Below are positions 22,310-34,375 of a DNA stretch of 64,000 nucleotides, in pieces (the stretch's first letter is position 1; each line of letters begins with the position of its first letter). The DNA is from Aristolochia californica. Taxonomy: Eukaryota; Streptophyta; Magnoliopsida; Piperales; Aristolochiaceae. Below the pieces are notes generated by a model, which did no database searches, was not told where the DNA came from, and saw nothing but the letters and a program-made list of their open reading frames with translations. Made by a program: the position numbers and the translations under genes. The stretch lies in assembly GCA_029961685.1 (NCBI GenBank), contig JARWKL010000010.1, positions 1,054,001-1,118,000 of the forward strand. Direction: 5' to 3'.

Positions 22310-24137
22310 AATTAGATCTTAAGTAACTTAGATATTACAAGTGTGTCAAAAATCAGATTGTCTTCAAATTACGTTGGTAAATCCAAAGTTATATCATCAA
22401 GTCAAATAGAAATGACAGGAGTACACCTAGGGCTTGTATGGACTTAGGTCTGTTGGTCTCAAGATCCCCGTTCAAATAATTTTGATGATAATAAACACTT
22501 GGCTTACTAATTATGATGTGCATTAAGTATGTTGTGAAGCTACAAAGGCTTAGGTCTCAATATCCCCATTCAGATAATTTTGATGATAATAAACACTTGA
22601 CTTACTAATTATGATGTGCATTAAGTATGTTGTGCAGCTACAAAACCCCTGAAAGGAAATTTCAGGTACCATTTCCTTTAAGCGGCAAAAGACATTTTTG
22701 AATGACCTAGATAAATAGCCTTGCAACACCATTTGACCGAACAAGAAAAGAAAAAAACAAGAAATAAGAAGAATAAAAGGGCAAGATGGGTTGCCACTAG
22801 GTTTGCTCCTCATTGAACCTAACACTAAATAGTAGTAAGGTATTTGGCCTAATAAACTAGTGAGGAATTTAGTTTCCATTTAGTGTAGGGAAATGAAGGG
22901 AGAGACCACTAATGGTGAGCTATATTTTATTATTTTTCTAGTATTTAATATTCTTTATGAAAAAGAAGGGGTGAGTACAATAGATTGGGTCTCCATATGT
23001 ATAAATTTATTAAAATTAAAATGTGTCACTCCTGTGAACTTAGTGATTTTATATTTAAATAACATAAGATAAAACTAAAGTTAAAAGCAGTCACCTATCT
23101 GGTAGGACCTGCTAGAAAAATGGTTCAAGATTCCTCCAAGTGGCTTAATTTTGATGATACCAAACTCAACCATTTAATCATGGTATATGAGTGATTTTTT
23201 TTTTTGGAAAAAAGGGTAAATTAGTCATTTCGAGGACTAAGAGTCAAGCCTAACAACTCGAAGAAAGAAAAAAAGGAGTCTAACCCATGAAGCAAAAGGT
23301 TTTAGAAAAATGGAGTCAACCCCTTGCCATAGTTGAGTCGACCCAATCAGGAAATAGGAAGAAGTAAAGGAGTTGACCCTAGACTAGAGAAACTTTTGAA
23401 ACAAAAGAAAAAGAAAAAAGGAGTCGACCCCTGTAGTGAAGACCATCCAATAAGAATCATCTGCATGAGAGAAGTTGACCCCAGTCGAAGGTGTTAAATA
23501 AGTCTATCTTTAACTAACTAGATGAAGTTAGGAAACCTTTTCCCAACTTATAACCACACGATTTTTTTTTTAAATTACTTCGTGAGTCATCTTTTTCAAT
23601 AAGAAAAATTTTCAATGGATAAAATTGGTCCACGGAAAAATGTTTTTCCAAAAACAAAAAGCTCGATTTAGTTCTATGAATGTTAGTTTAAACCTCAACT
23701 TTCAATAATTCAGGACTCTTGCATAGACTAGAAACAAATTTTTTGACATGGACGTAGTTGATATTTGTCTTTGTTAATAAAGAGCATCTGAAGTTGTTCG
23801 AAGGTCAAAATCAATAAGACGTAGCAAATGACTTCAGTTTGTTCATCCTTCTTTCCTACATATAACATAGACTATTAGTGTTTTATATAGTTTCTTTTTT
23901 TATTAGTTTAAGTATGAGCTTAATATTAGATTCAAATGGAGGTTTAGTTTGTTGATTTCATGACAGATCTGATGACTGATTTAATGATAGATCTGATTGC
24001 AACAATTGTTCATGTTTTTATCCTAAAGATTTTCTTTTGAAAAGAAGCTACAAGTTGGTATGTGAGAGTGCCAAATGAAATTGATGTCCAGATTTCTATA
24101 GCTTGGGAGGATCTTTCTCTCTACTCATTCTTTTCTC
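22310..24137. other. Spacer and upstream region of CYP714 gene 2
   Basis: From about 22790 this sequence is shared, in order, with 28770-30545, with 33030-34375 (from its middle part) and with 38820-40070 plus 46544-47066, so it is the 5' part of the duplicated unit. The stretch 22961-23040 also matches 53193-53250 upstream of gene 5. A tandem repeat (22443-22645) has its own entry. No gene is present. Confidence 0.65.
22443..22645. repeat. Two-copy tandem repeat, about 100 bp
   Basis: Units 22443-22548 and 22549-22645 share CTTAGGTC, ATAATTTTGATGATAATAAA and ACTAATTATGATGTGCATTA. A single related copy lies at about 31095-31205. Confidence 0.8.
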
Positions 24138-24145
24138 ATATAAAA
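24138..24145 (+). promoter_or_regulatory. TATA box of CYP714 gene 2
   Basis: ATATAAAA about 70 bp before the ATG, in the context CTCATATAAAACTGATTA. The same element and spacing occur before genes 3 and 4 and before the aborted copy, so the core promoter was duplicated with the gene. Confidence 0.6.
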
Positions 24146-24210
24146 CTGATTAATTCCATATATCCAAATCCAAGAGAGAAGGATACAACCCACTGACCAC
24201 TGAGAAGAAA

Positions 24211-26451
24211 ATGGAAGGTTTAGTACAGATCTGCTTTTCCTTGTTTCTTTTGTTCATTTGTAGCTTAGCTTTCCATTTCTACATTGTGATGATTTTAAAG
24301 CCACAAAGGATGAGGGAGAAGCTCATGAGGCAAGGAATCAAAGGGCCCCAACCCTCATTCTTCTTTGGAAATCTTTTGGAAGTGCAAAGACTACAAAGAA
24401 AAGGAGTGAAGGTTGCAAACGAAGATGGACAGATATCACACAATCATCTTCCTGCCATTTATCCTGGTGTTGAAACCTGGAGTAAGCAATATGGTAAAAT
24501 CTTTATACATTCATTAGGGAAGATGGTGATACTAAATGTCGCGCATCCTGATCTACTCAAGGAGATCAACACACACACTGGGCTAGACCTCGGCAAGTCT
24601 GAACAACAGAGGAAAGTATGGAAACCTCTTGTGGGTGACAGTATTGTTTGGACCAATGGCTCAACTTGGCATTCCCAAAGAAAAGTTGTCCAACCCACCC
24701 TTTCACCCGAGAAAGTCAAGGTAGTTTACATTTTTCTCTCTTCCTCTTTTGCAACGAGATTCTGATACTTTTAAAGTTCAAACTGTTATACCTTTCAATG
24801 GGAATCTGCTCTGAAAACTTCAAATGAATTTTTAAACATGATGAATTTCACAAAATTGTAAACCGGAAAGACATAGCTCCTGTCATGGCAATCAATTTCC
24901 AGAGAAGATCAGAGAAAGTCTCATCTATTCAAAAGGTCGTTGATGGAAAACACCCACACCTCTGCTAGACCAGATCCTACAACTTAAACTCCTATTTTCC
25001 CATCAAAAGAGGAGAGGTTGAAATTGCCCTACAGTTACAACCGATCACTTCATCTTACATCCAGGGAAACAACCCTCAATAATGGGTCAGTTATGGAAAA
25101 GTGTCTAACATGCTCATCTTTGGATGTTAATGGCTTTTAACTTCTTACTTTTATTGCATATTCTCAGGGCATGGTGGATCTAATTGTGGAGTCTGCTCTG
25201 CCGTTTCTGAAATCATGGGAGGATAGGATCCAAAGTAAGGGAGGTGTCGCCGATATTAAAATTGATGAGGACCTGGAAAAATTATCCGCTGATGTGATCT
25301 CAAGGGCATGTTTTGGGAGCACTTATGTTCAAGGTGAAACAATATTTTCGAAGTTGCAAGAACTTCATAGATTGATTGTTTCTAGTGGTTTCACCACTGA
25401 GGTTCCCGGATGGAGGTATCAATTTGTTTTTTTCATTTTTAAGTTTCTGATATCTGTTAGCTAAATGGTGTCTCCCCTTTGATTTTTTGTGTAACCCTAA
25501 ATGGAACTCAGCTGCTCATGTCTACTTAGGTTATCGCCTTACCTTGTAAGTTAAGCTTATTATCTTAGCTTATTTTCCATATTTTTTAGCTATCTCCCAA
25601 CTAAGACAAACATAGGCATCTGGAGGCTAGAGAAAGAGATTGAATCACTGATAATGAAGGTAGTTGAGGACCGAAGAAAGCATCCAATGCCAGAAACAGA
25701 CTTCTTGCAAAGCGTTCTTGATGCAGAAAGTGTTTTCCATAGTGAATTGAAGTCAAGAACTAGTTTTATTGTGGACAACTGCAAGACCATCTATTTTTCA
25801 GGTCTCTACACAACCATGGTTGCCACCAAATGGACCTTGTTATTGTTGGCCTTGAACCAAGATTGGCAAGCTCGATGTCGTGCGGAGGTGTTAGAAGTTT
25901 ACGGTGATCGTTATCCTGATGCTAGTTCAATCAACAAGTTGAAAACGGTATAATTTGTTGTATTTGGGGTTAATCTAAGTGTTGAATCCTAGGTATCTTA
26001 TACTCTCAATTTTCTTATGCAGTTGACTATGGTGATCCATGAGAGCTTAAGGCTATACTGTCCCTCCACACACGTTGTGAGGGAGGCTGTTGACGATCTA
26101 AATTTGGCAGGTATCTTTATACCAAAGGGTCTCACCATGTTGATTCCAATTCTAATGGTGCACCTTGACCCCAATATTTGGGGACCTGATGCTGACGAGT
26201 TCAAGCCAGAGAGGTTTAAGAATGGGGTCATGGCTGCCTGCAAGTACCCACACGCATTCCTGCCCTTTGGTTTGGGACCGCGAGTATGTCTGGGTCAGCA
26301 CTTAGTCATGGCTGAATTGAAGGTTATCCTTTCACTCTTTCTCTCCAAGTTCTCCATGACGGTTTCTCCGACCTACCGACATTCAGTGAAAACTAGATAT
26401 TGGATGTTGGTTCCAGAGTATGGTATGAATATCCTGATGAAGAGATTGTAA
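24211..26451 (+). CDS. Cytochrome P450, CYP714-like (gene 2), atypical I-helix
   Basis: Four exons: 24211-24720, 25168-25415, 25590-25947, 26023-26451; all GT-AG, 514 residues. Exon 1 fuses what are exons 1 and 2 in genes 1 and 5: the frame runs through QYGKIF exactly where intron 1 should be. Landmarks: N-terminal anchor, hinge GIKGPQPSFFFGN, ExxR ESLR (379-382), PERF (434-437), heme loop FGLGPRVCLG with Cys461. The oxygen-activation motif is SGLYTT (323-328) instead of (A/G)Gx(D/E)T(T/S), so the small first residue and the acid are changed while the Thr is kept. Everything else looks intact. The enzyme is expected in the ER membrane; substrate unknown. Very close to genes 3 and 4. Confidence 0.92.
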
Positions 26452-27089
26452 CTATGGCCTATTGATGCACCATGACATATGTTTCTTGAAGTTTTTTTGC
26501 TTGGGGTCTTATGCTTTTATTCGTATGTTATGTTGGTATTGTTGCTTGGTATTAGCCAAGCTACTCGATAACTTGTTATTTTGGGTTCTTTATGTATGGG
26601 CAATGGAAAACACTACAATAATGTTTATAAAGAAGAGTAAAATTTGTATATGTTGCTTCATGCCATGAGATCTAGTATTGACACAAGTGACCTACCATAC
26701 ATGACTTGAATCCCTTTGATTGAGGGTTTAAATCCTCTCTCAAAGTGATGAAACTACTGACAAAAATCACTAATAGAATAAAATATTTTTTTAGGTTTTA
26801 ATTAATGTTATCATTTTATACAATTATTGATTTATTTTTAAGAAATTCAGTTTCTATGGTGTTTATTAATTTTTGAAGGTTATAAAATTTTGTTTTAACA
26901 ACTATGGAATGGTGTATGTGTAGCATGAAGTTTTTTCATCGTAAAATTGGGACAATATAATGGGACCATCGATGTATTTTTTGAACTGCTTTATGTGTTA
27001 TTGAATACAATGTCTATTTTTAAAGACGTTTTTAATGTTTACACTTTATCTCAATTTTTAATTGATGATTTTTTTTAATAAAAATGACA

Positions 27090-27230
27090 TTACCCATCAA
27101 ACTTCATGCACTTATACGCCTCAACAAAATGGTTTCATTGAACCTAAGAATAGGAACCTATTAGAGGTGGCACAAGCTCTTTTATTTTCCATGAATTTTC
27201 CCCACTATAGCGGTGTTGTGCCAAACTCAG
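27090..27230 (+). pseudogene. Copia integrase relic downstream of gene 2
   Basis: Encodes HQTSCTYTPQQNGFIEPKNR and LLEVAQALLFSMNFPHY, the integrase block around the catalytic glutamate, with that residue context retained but no other domain. Equivalent relics follow genes 3 and 4, so the insertion predates the duplications. Confidence 0.75.
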
Positions 27231-30200
27231 AAGAAACTGAGAAATGTACAAAGTCATTTTGAGGAGTTTGACCATCGTGTTGAGGAGCAAGAATGCAAGA
27301 TAAGGAACTTAGAGATGCATATGTAACGGTTCTTATAACAAATGCAGACTTAGAGCCAGTTACCCCTAGGTCCTCTCATAGATGGTATATAGTTTTTTTT
27401 TTATTGTTTGTAAAATTTTTTGAGATTTTATTATATATTTAATATTATTTATTTTACATTTAGTTATTTTTTAATTAATTCATATATTAAATAAGGAAAA
27501 TATTTTTAGAAATACCATTCCTAAGGCCTAATAGAAAATCAGGCTAGGAGAGGCAAGAAGAATAAAATAAGCAAGAGGAGTTTACCACATAGCAAATAGT
27601 TGACCCCTTTAGTATTAAAATGAAAATCTTGAAGTGCCAAAACTCAGAGTCAACCTCATTAGAGTTTTGAATTAGAAAAAAAAAGCGTTGACCACATTTT
27701 GCAAAGAGAAGAGTTTCAAAAGTAAAAGAAGTTGACACCTTTGTCATGCCAAAACATCAAAAGAGGTCAAACATAATGAAAAGCAGTAGACCCCTTTAAA
27801 GCTCATATTTGGGAGTACATTGAAACCTATTGAGTATACTTGGTCGAGTACATTGAACTAGTGCCATTGAATTTTGAAATCATTCATTAAAGTTCAAATT
27901 ATTACTCATGGCTATACTTTGAAATCATTGATTAGGGTTAATTTTTATGTCCTCCCCCCTCCCCAATTTAAAAAACCTACCTATGATTTTGTGTGAGCTA
28001 ATATTTTGAAATTAATTCATTAAGGATTACTTGAGTTGTCCTTATAGTGAGTAGGTACTTATGATTGGTGTACCTATATACTTGAGCTTGTATTGTAAAA
28101 TCAACGTAATTGAAGAAGCTTCTGTATGCTTTGAAGTGTAAGCAAACAACCTTTGCAAGCTTGGGTCAAGCTTTTTGTAGGTAAGGCCTTCCTCAACTCA
28201 ATTTGATGGAGAAAAGTTTGTGTAGCTAAGAGAAGAAGTCTGAGATGCTTTGCTGCTACTACTATGAGATAGAAGTCCTTATGTAGGCCTGGGGTGCCTA
28301 GTGGGCTACTGCTACAATTCCTTGTTTGTGTCTGGACTTGTATAGCCTTGTTAGCTGCTGTAAAAACCCTTTATGGGTCTAGGCAGTGTGCCTAATTTAC
28401 TAATAAAAATCTATGTGAGAATTACATTTTAAATTACTTACTATGGTCAATTTGAATGGGGTAAGTCCTTGCACAAGCTGCATTGTAATTAGCCTTAGAG
28501 GCATATTTGATATCGATACCGCTTATCATAACATAGAGAAACTCCAAGGTAAAAAAATACCCTAGGAGTAGATTAGTGATATGTAAAGAGGATTATGAAT
28601 TACTATAAATCGTTTTATGTTGCTTGTGTATTTGTTGTTTAAGCTATTACTTGTACTTGAACTTTGATTGTAAAATCAATTTGAATATTTATCACTTAAA
28701 AGTATAGCTTAATTAAAAGGAAACCAAAAATGAGTGGTAGAACCAATAATGCTATTCACTCCCTCTAGGTTTGCTCCTCATTGAACCTGACACTAAAGCA
28801 TAAATGAGGCGTTATACTAGATATTAGTAAGGTATTTGGCATAATAAACTAGTACAAAATTTAGTTTCCATGTAGTGCAGGGAAATGGAGGGAGAGACCA
28901 CTGATGGCGAGCTATATTTTGTTAATTTTTCTAGTAGTTAATCTTCTTTATAAAAAAGAAGGGGTAAGTACAATAAAAATTGAAAATTTGGAGTGTGAGG
29001 GTAATTAACCATTTATGAGAGGTGGGATGGTGAGAGTAATTTCAATAGTTTATAGAGAAAGATTTTAATTTTTTTTGAAGAGTGAGTGTGACAAAATTTT
29101 AAGTTTAAAAGGTTTTATAGAATTTTTATGTTTGAATTATGGGTTATTTGCAAATATAGTGGCCTTAAATATTTTATTTCCAAATGTAACTATACAATTG
29201 GAATTTAATGGGCAATGGCAACCTTGCTATTTGTTTAGGCTAAGAGTGAAGGAAACTACCATTTTATATATTAAAATTTTATATTTAAATAACACAAGAT
29301 AAAACTAAAGTCAAAAGCAGTCACCTATCTGGTAGGACCTTTTGGAATAATGGCTCAGGATTCCTCCAAGTAGCCTAGTTTCGATGATAACAAACCCGGC
29401 CATTTAATTATGGTATATGAGTGAATGTTTTACAAAAAAAAGGGTAAATTAGTCATTTTGGGGACGAGGAGTTGAGCCTAACAACATGAGGAAAGAAAAA
29501 TGGAATCGAACCTAAAACAAAAGCTTTTAGAAAAATGGAGTCAACCCCTCAGTAGGAGTTGACTACATGGCAGGATTTGACCCCATTAGGAAGTAGGAAG
29601 AAGAAAAGGAGTTGAGCCTAGACTATAGAAAATTTTGAAACAAAAAAAAGAAAAAAAAGAAAAAAGAAAAAAGGAGTCGACCCCTATATTGAAGACCATC
29701 CCACAGGAATCATTTGCGTGGGAGAAGTTGACCCCGGTCGAAGGTGTTAAATAAGTCTATCTTTAACTAACTAGATGAAGTTAGGAAACCTTTTCCTCAC
29801 TTATAACCACACGATTTATTTTTAAAATTACTTTGTGAGTCGTCTCTTTCAATAAGAAAAATTTTCAATGGTAAAAATTGGTCCAAGGAAATATGTTTTT
29901 CCATCGAACAAAAAGTCCCTTTTGGCTCTATGAATGTTAGTTTAAACCTCAAATTTCAATAATTCAGCACTATTACATGGACTAGAAACAATTTTTTTGA
30001 CATGGACATAGTTGATATTTGTCTTTGTTAATAAAGAGCATCTAATGAAGCTGTTGGAAGGTCTAAATCAATAAGACGTAGCAAATGACTTCAGTTTGTT
30101 CATCCTTCTTTCCTACATATAACATAGACTATTAGTGTTTTATATAGCAGTTTAAGTACCAGCTTAATATTAGTTTAAAATGGAGGTTTAGTTAAACATA

Positions 30201-30446
30201 ATTCTCCATCTCTGATTACTGATTTAATGACAGATCTGATTGCAACAATTATTCATGTTCTTTATCTTAAAGATTTTATTTTGAAAAGAAGCTACAATTT
30301 GGTTTCAATTTTATAATTTATCTGTGTACATTTTTTTTTCATTTTAAAGGTGAAGATGGCTGCTGAACATGTGAGAGGGCCAAATGAAAGTGATGTCCAG
30401 ATTTCTTTAGCTTGGGTGGATCTTTCTCTCTACTCTTTCTTCTCTC

Positions 30447-30454
30447 ATATAAAA
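30447..30454 (+). promoter_or_regulatory. TATA box of the aborted P450 copy
   Basis: ATATAAAA in the same context and spacing as before genes 2-4, but followed only by a truncated first exon. Confidence 0.5.
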
Positions 30455-30520
30455 CTGATTAATTCCAGATATCAAAATCCAAGAGAGAAGGATACAACCC
30501 ACTGACCACTGAGAAGAAAA

Positions 30521-30545
30521 TGGAAGGATTAGTACAGATGTGCTT
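30521..30545 (+). pseudogene. Aborted CYP714 copy (start of exon 1 only)
   Basis: After a full-length copy of the gene 2 promoter and leader, the ATG and MEGLVQMC are present. Similarity then stops abruptly near 30545 and the frame closes soon after. The sequence beyond is unrelated to P450. This marks a duplication or deletion breakpoint inside exon 1. Confidence 0.8.
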
Positions 30546-31850
30546 ATTAAGTTTAAAAGAGCAAAGTAATCATACCTAACCTCAATTCTAAGTCGAACCT
30601 CCTCAACAGTCTTGACACTGTAAAATCCAACTCATCTGCCCCACTTCTTTAATCTGGGTCTCTCCTTCTATCCTCTTCCTCTAAGTTGAAATGCAAAGGA
30701 GGGGGAGTTGGAGAAGAGAACCCCTTCTTACCCCTCACTTCTCCTCATTTCCCCTGATTTTTTTTAAAAAAAATTAAAGATTAGTTTTGAATATGATTAT
30801 TAAGTTGTAGAAATAGAATAAAAGCAAAGGTTAATTGTCTATATCAGTCAATACACAATATATTAGGTAATATTAAAGTCAATGTATATTATATTGGTAA
30901 CACTAAAAATGAGGGAAAGGAGGTTGGACCAAGGTTGCTGCATCCAACTTTTTTCTTTAAAAGAACTACTCTACTTACAAAAATATTGAAGTAACATCAA
31001 CATGAATTCATAGGATAGTTAATAGATGCAAAGTAAGAAGAAATCACTTTTTAAGTCATTCAATTCAATTTTATTGGTAAAAAAAATAAGTACACCTAGG
31101 CTTCTATGGACTTAGGTCTGTTGGTCTCGAGATCCCCATTTGGATAATTTTGATGACAATAAATACTCGACTTACTAATTATGATGTGCATTAAGAATGT
31201 TGTGCAACTAAAAAAGCCCTTAAAGGAAATTTTCGGTACAATTTTTGTTCAAGTGACAAAAGACTATTTGAACGACCTATAGATCAAAAGGGAACAAGTA
31301 TCTCATGTTAAAAAAAATGCACACCATCTAAATAGCCTAGCAACACCATTTGACTAAACAAGAAAAAAAACCAACAAGCAACCAATGTAGAAGAAGTAAG
31401 AAGAATAAAAGGGCAAGAAGAGTTGACCACATAGTAAGAAGTCAACCATTTTAGTTAGAAAATTGAAGAATTGAAGTGCCAAGGGTCAAGTACCTCAATA
31501 GAAGGGATGAAGCCATAGAGCAAAAAGAAAAAGGAGTCGACCATACGGTGAAAAAGGAGCAAAAGAATCAATCCATCATGAGGACATGACCCCTTACCAT
31601 AGGATTATACTCCATTATACGGAAATTCAAATATGCAATCTTTTAAGCTCAGTTTGGGAGTTGTAGGTCTTCAAAGATTGCGAGTGACCTATAGCTGTGT
31701 TTAGAATAAAAAAAATTAATGAATATTTTTCAGATTTTTTTACCTATATTTACTAGATGAAAAAACATAAATTTCTAACTTTAAAAACTAGTTTTTTTTT
31801 TTAACGCTGGAGATCTCACCATGGAAAGGCCTCTCCCAGTGAATTGATAA

Positions 31851-31885
31851 AATTCGTTGGGAGACAAAATTTCTCCCAACGAATT
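31851..31885. repeat. Hairpin with 13-bp arms
   Basis: AATTCGTTGGGAG (31851-31863) and its exact reverse complement (31873-31885) flank a 9-nt spacer. Related CCAGTGAATT/AACGAATTTC motifs recur through 31835-32020 and near 32300. It may be part of a decayed DNA transposon; no coding evidence supports that. Confidence 0.75.
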
Positions 31886-32035
31886 TCATTGGAAAGAAAC
31901 ACTTTTTGTTTGTGAAGTTCTCAATTTGCTAGGAGAGGTCAAATTCCAAAATCCTCCACCAGTGAATTAATGAAATTCATAGGGAGGTCTTTTGGAGCAA
32001 GTACCCTATCCCAACGAATTTCCCAATTTCTTTTC

Positions 32036-32480
32036 TTTGGGAAAGTTTTTTCCTTTTCTTTTTCTATCTTTCGCCTTTTTTCCTTTTCTTCCTTCTTCTC
32101 CTTCTTCTTCTTTTTCCTATTTTTCCTTTCCCCTTTTTTTCCTTTTCTTTTTTCCTTTTCTCCTCCTTTATTTTCACTTTTTCCTTCTTCTCCTATTTCC
32201 TTTTAGAGAAGGATTATTAAAATTTAAAATTTGGGAAATTGCATTTGTTCCGGCGAAATTTGGGAAATTCCCTGGAAGATTGTACCCTCTCCTAGTGAAT
32301 TTTCCAATTTCGCTAGAAAATTTCTTTCTATTTTTTTTCTTTTTCTCATTTTTTCCTTTTCTTAGTTCTTCTCCTTCCTTCCTTTTTCCCTCTTTTCCTT
32401 TTTTCTTTTTCCCTCTCTTCCCCTTTTTTCTTCTCTTCTTATTTTTCTTTTTTCCTTTCCTTCCTTCTCCTTTTTCCTTG
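32036..32480 (+). repeat. Long polypyrimidine (CT-rich) tracts
   Basis: Two tracts (about 32036-32200 and 32325-32480) of almost pure C/T, separated by a mixed segment. Each is introduced by a similar CAATTTC...GAAA block, so the whole looks like a diverged tandem duplication. The open frames here (Phe/Ser/Leu/Pro only) are by-products of composition. Confidence 0.8.
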
Positions 32481-33673
32481 TAGAGGAGTAGATCAAATTT
32501 GGGAAATTACATATTGAAAATTACTCAATTAAATTTTCTTTTATTTGTTCTAACTTATAATGTTAAGTTTTGTAAAGTTTTATGTTATAGGAGAAGTTTG
32601 ATGTTGATTTCACTATTAACACAGCTGCACGAGCTGTTGTGCATTCTATATTGGGTGTTGCATTTTGATAACACGATTGCTATGCACGATCTGTATAGAG
32701 AGTGTGGAGGTTACCTTTTGGAACTATCTACTCCTTATAGAGGGGTTTTCCTCGAAGACAGGTAGTGGCTATGCGTGAATGTGTTTGAAGGAGAGAGGTT
32801 CAAGGGGATTTGATTTTTAGGAATTGTGTATTAAAATTTCAATTATATTTTATTCTACTCATGTCTAATTTCCATTTGCAGAGACATTCCTCAGTAAATC
32901 TTGGAAACATTAGTTATGTGTATCAAAGAGAAGATGGTATATATTTTTAACTTGGAGTATATTTTCTTTCAATGTACTATGATGTAAATAAGCATGTGTA
33001 TATGAGTTAATTTTTTAGAAAAAATAAGGGTCATTTTTGGGACTAGGAATCAAGCCTAACAACATGAAGAAAGAAAAAAAGAATCGAACCTATGAAGCAA
33101 ACAATTTTAGAAAAACAGAGTCAACCCTCAGTAGGAGTTGACTACATGGAAGGAGTCGACCCTCATAGGAAGTAGGAAGAAGAAAAGGATTTGAGCCTAG
33201 ACTATAGAAACTTTTGAAAAAAAAAAGAATCGATCCCTGCAGTGAAGAGCATCCAATAGGAATCATCTGCATGGGAGGAGTTGACCCTGGTCGAAGGTGT
33301 TAAATAAGTCTATCTTTAGATAACTAGATGAAATTAGGAAGCCCTTTCCCAACTTATAACCAAAAGATTTCTTTTTTAAAAATGCTTTGTGAGACGTCTT
33401 TTTCAATTAGAAAAGTTTTCAATGGATAAAAGTGGTCCAAGGAAAAATGTTTTTCCATCGACCAAAAAGTCTGATTTGGCTCTATGAATGTTAGTTTAAA
33501 CCTCAAATTTCAATAATTCAGCACTATTGTATGGACTAGAAACAAATTTTGACATGGACATAGTTGATATTAGTCTTTGTTAATAAAGAGCATTTGAAGT
33601 TGTTGGAAGGTCTAAATCAATAAGACATAGAAAATGACTTAAGTTTGTTCATCCTTCTTTCCTACATATAACA

Positions 33674-33941
33674 TGTTAAGGAATAGTCCTACATAGATTA
33701 GTGAGAAAAAATATATTGAGTATATTAGTTGGAAAATAGGTTTCCTAAGATGACTAGTCATTTTGGGATATGCCTTGGACCCATCTTCAATTGGTATCAG
33801 AGTTGGTACTCGTATGTGGGGCATGTACCCAAATTATCAACATGTAAGAGCCCAGAGGGCCTACACGTGAGGGGAAGTGTTAAGGAATAATTTCTTAAGA
33901 TGACTAGTCATTTTGGGATAGGCCTTAGACCCAACTTCAAA
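33674..33941 (+). mobile_element. TRIM element upstream of CYP714 gene 3
   Basis: LTRs are 33674-33790 and 33878-33941 (the right one internally deleted); both begin TGTTAAGGAATA and contain ATGACTAGTCATTTTGGGAT. The primer-binding site TGGTATCAGAG is at 33792-33802 and the purine tract GAGGGGAAG ends at 33877. Flanks TAACA (33669-33673) and TTACA (33942-33946) form a nearly perfect target duplication. Gene 2 has the uninterrupted site (ACATATAACATAGACTATTA near 23861), so this insertion followed the duplication. Confidence 0.85.
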
Positions 33942-34302
33942 TTACATAGACTATTAGTGTTTTATATAGTTACTTTTTTTATTAGTTTAAGTACCAGCAT
34001 AATATTAGTTTAAAATGGAGGTTTAGTTAAACGTAATTCTCCATCTCTTTTGCTGATTTCATGACAGATCTGATTACTGATTTAATGATAGACCTGATTG
34101 CAACAATTATTCTTGTTCTTTATCCTAAAGATTTTCTTTTGAAAAGAAGCAACAAGTTGGTTTCAATTTTATAATTTATGTATAGACGTTTTTTTCATTT
34201 TAAAGGTGAAGATGGCTGTTGAACATGTGAGAGGGCCAAATGAAATTGATGTCTAGATTTCTTTAGCATGGGAGAATCTTTCTCTCTAATCTATCTTTTC
34301 TC

Positions 34303-34310
34303 ATATAAAA
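34303..34310 (+). promoter_or_regulatory. TATA box of CYP714 gene 3
   Basis: ATATAAAA 66-73 bp before the ATG, in the context conserved before genes 2 and 4. Confidence 0.6.
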
Positions 34311-34375
34311 CTGATTACTTCTAGATATCCAAACCCAAGAGAGAAGGATACTACCCACTGACAACTGAGAAAAAA

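Larger units (their letters stand above)
26452..30520. other. 3' flank of gene 2, copia relic and start of the next duplicated unit
   Basis: The 3' flank, including TGCTTGGGGTCTTATGCTTTTA and a later CATGAGATCTAGTATTGA block, is shared with genes 3 and 4. A copia integrase relic is at about 27090-27230. Degenerate CATTCATTAAAG-type repeats lie at 27880-28060. From about 28770 the upstream region of gene 2 starts again and runs to the aborted copy at 30521. No intact gene is present. Confidence 0.6.
30546..33673. other. Spacer between the aborted copy and gene 3
   Basis: Non-coding filler that interrupts the duplicated units. It contains a copy of the 22443 repeat (about 31095-31205), a hairpin (31851-31885) and long polypyrimidine tracts (about 32036-32480). 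From about 33030 the upstream region of the duplicated unit resumes and leads to gene 3. Confidence 0.55.

Noticed and set aside
31970..32483. Long Phe/Ser/Leu/Pro open frames
   Set aside because: They are produced by the C/T-only tract, in overlapping frames, with no conserved domain.
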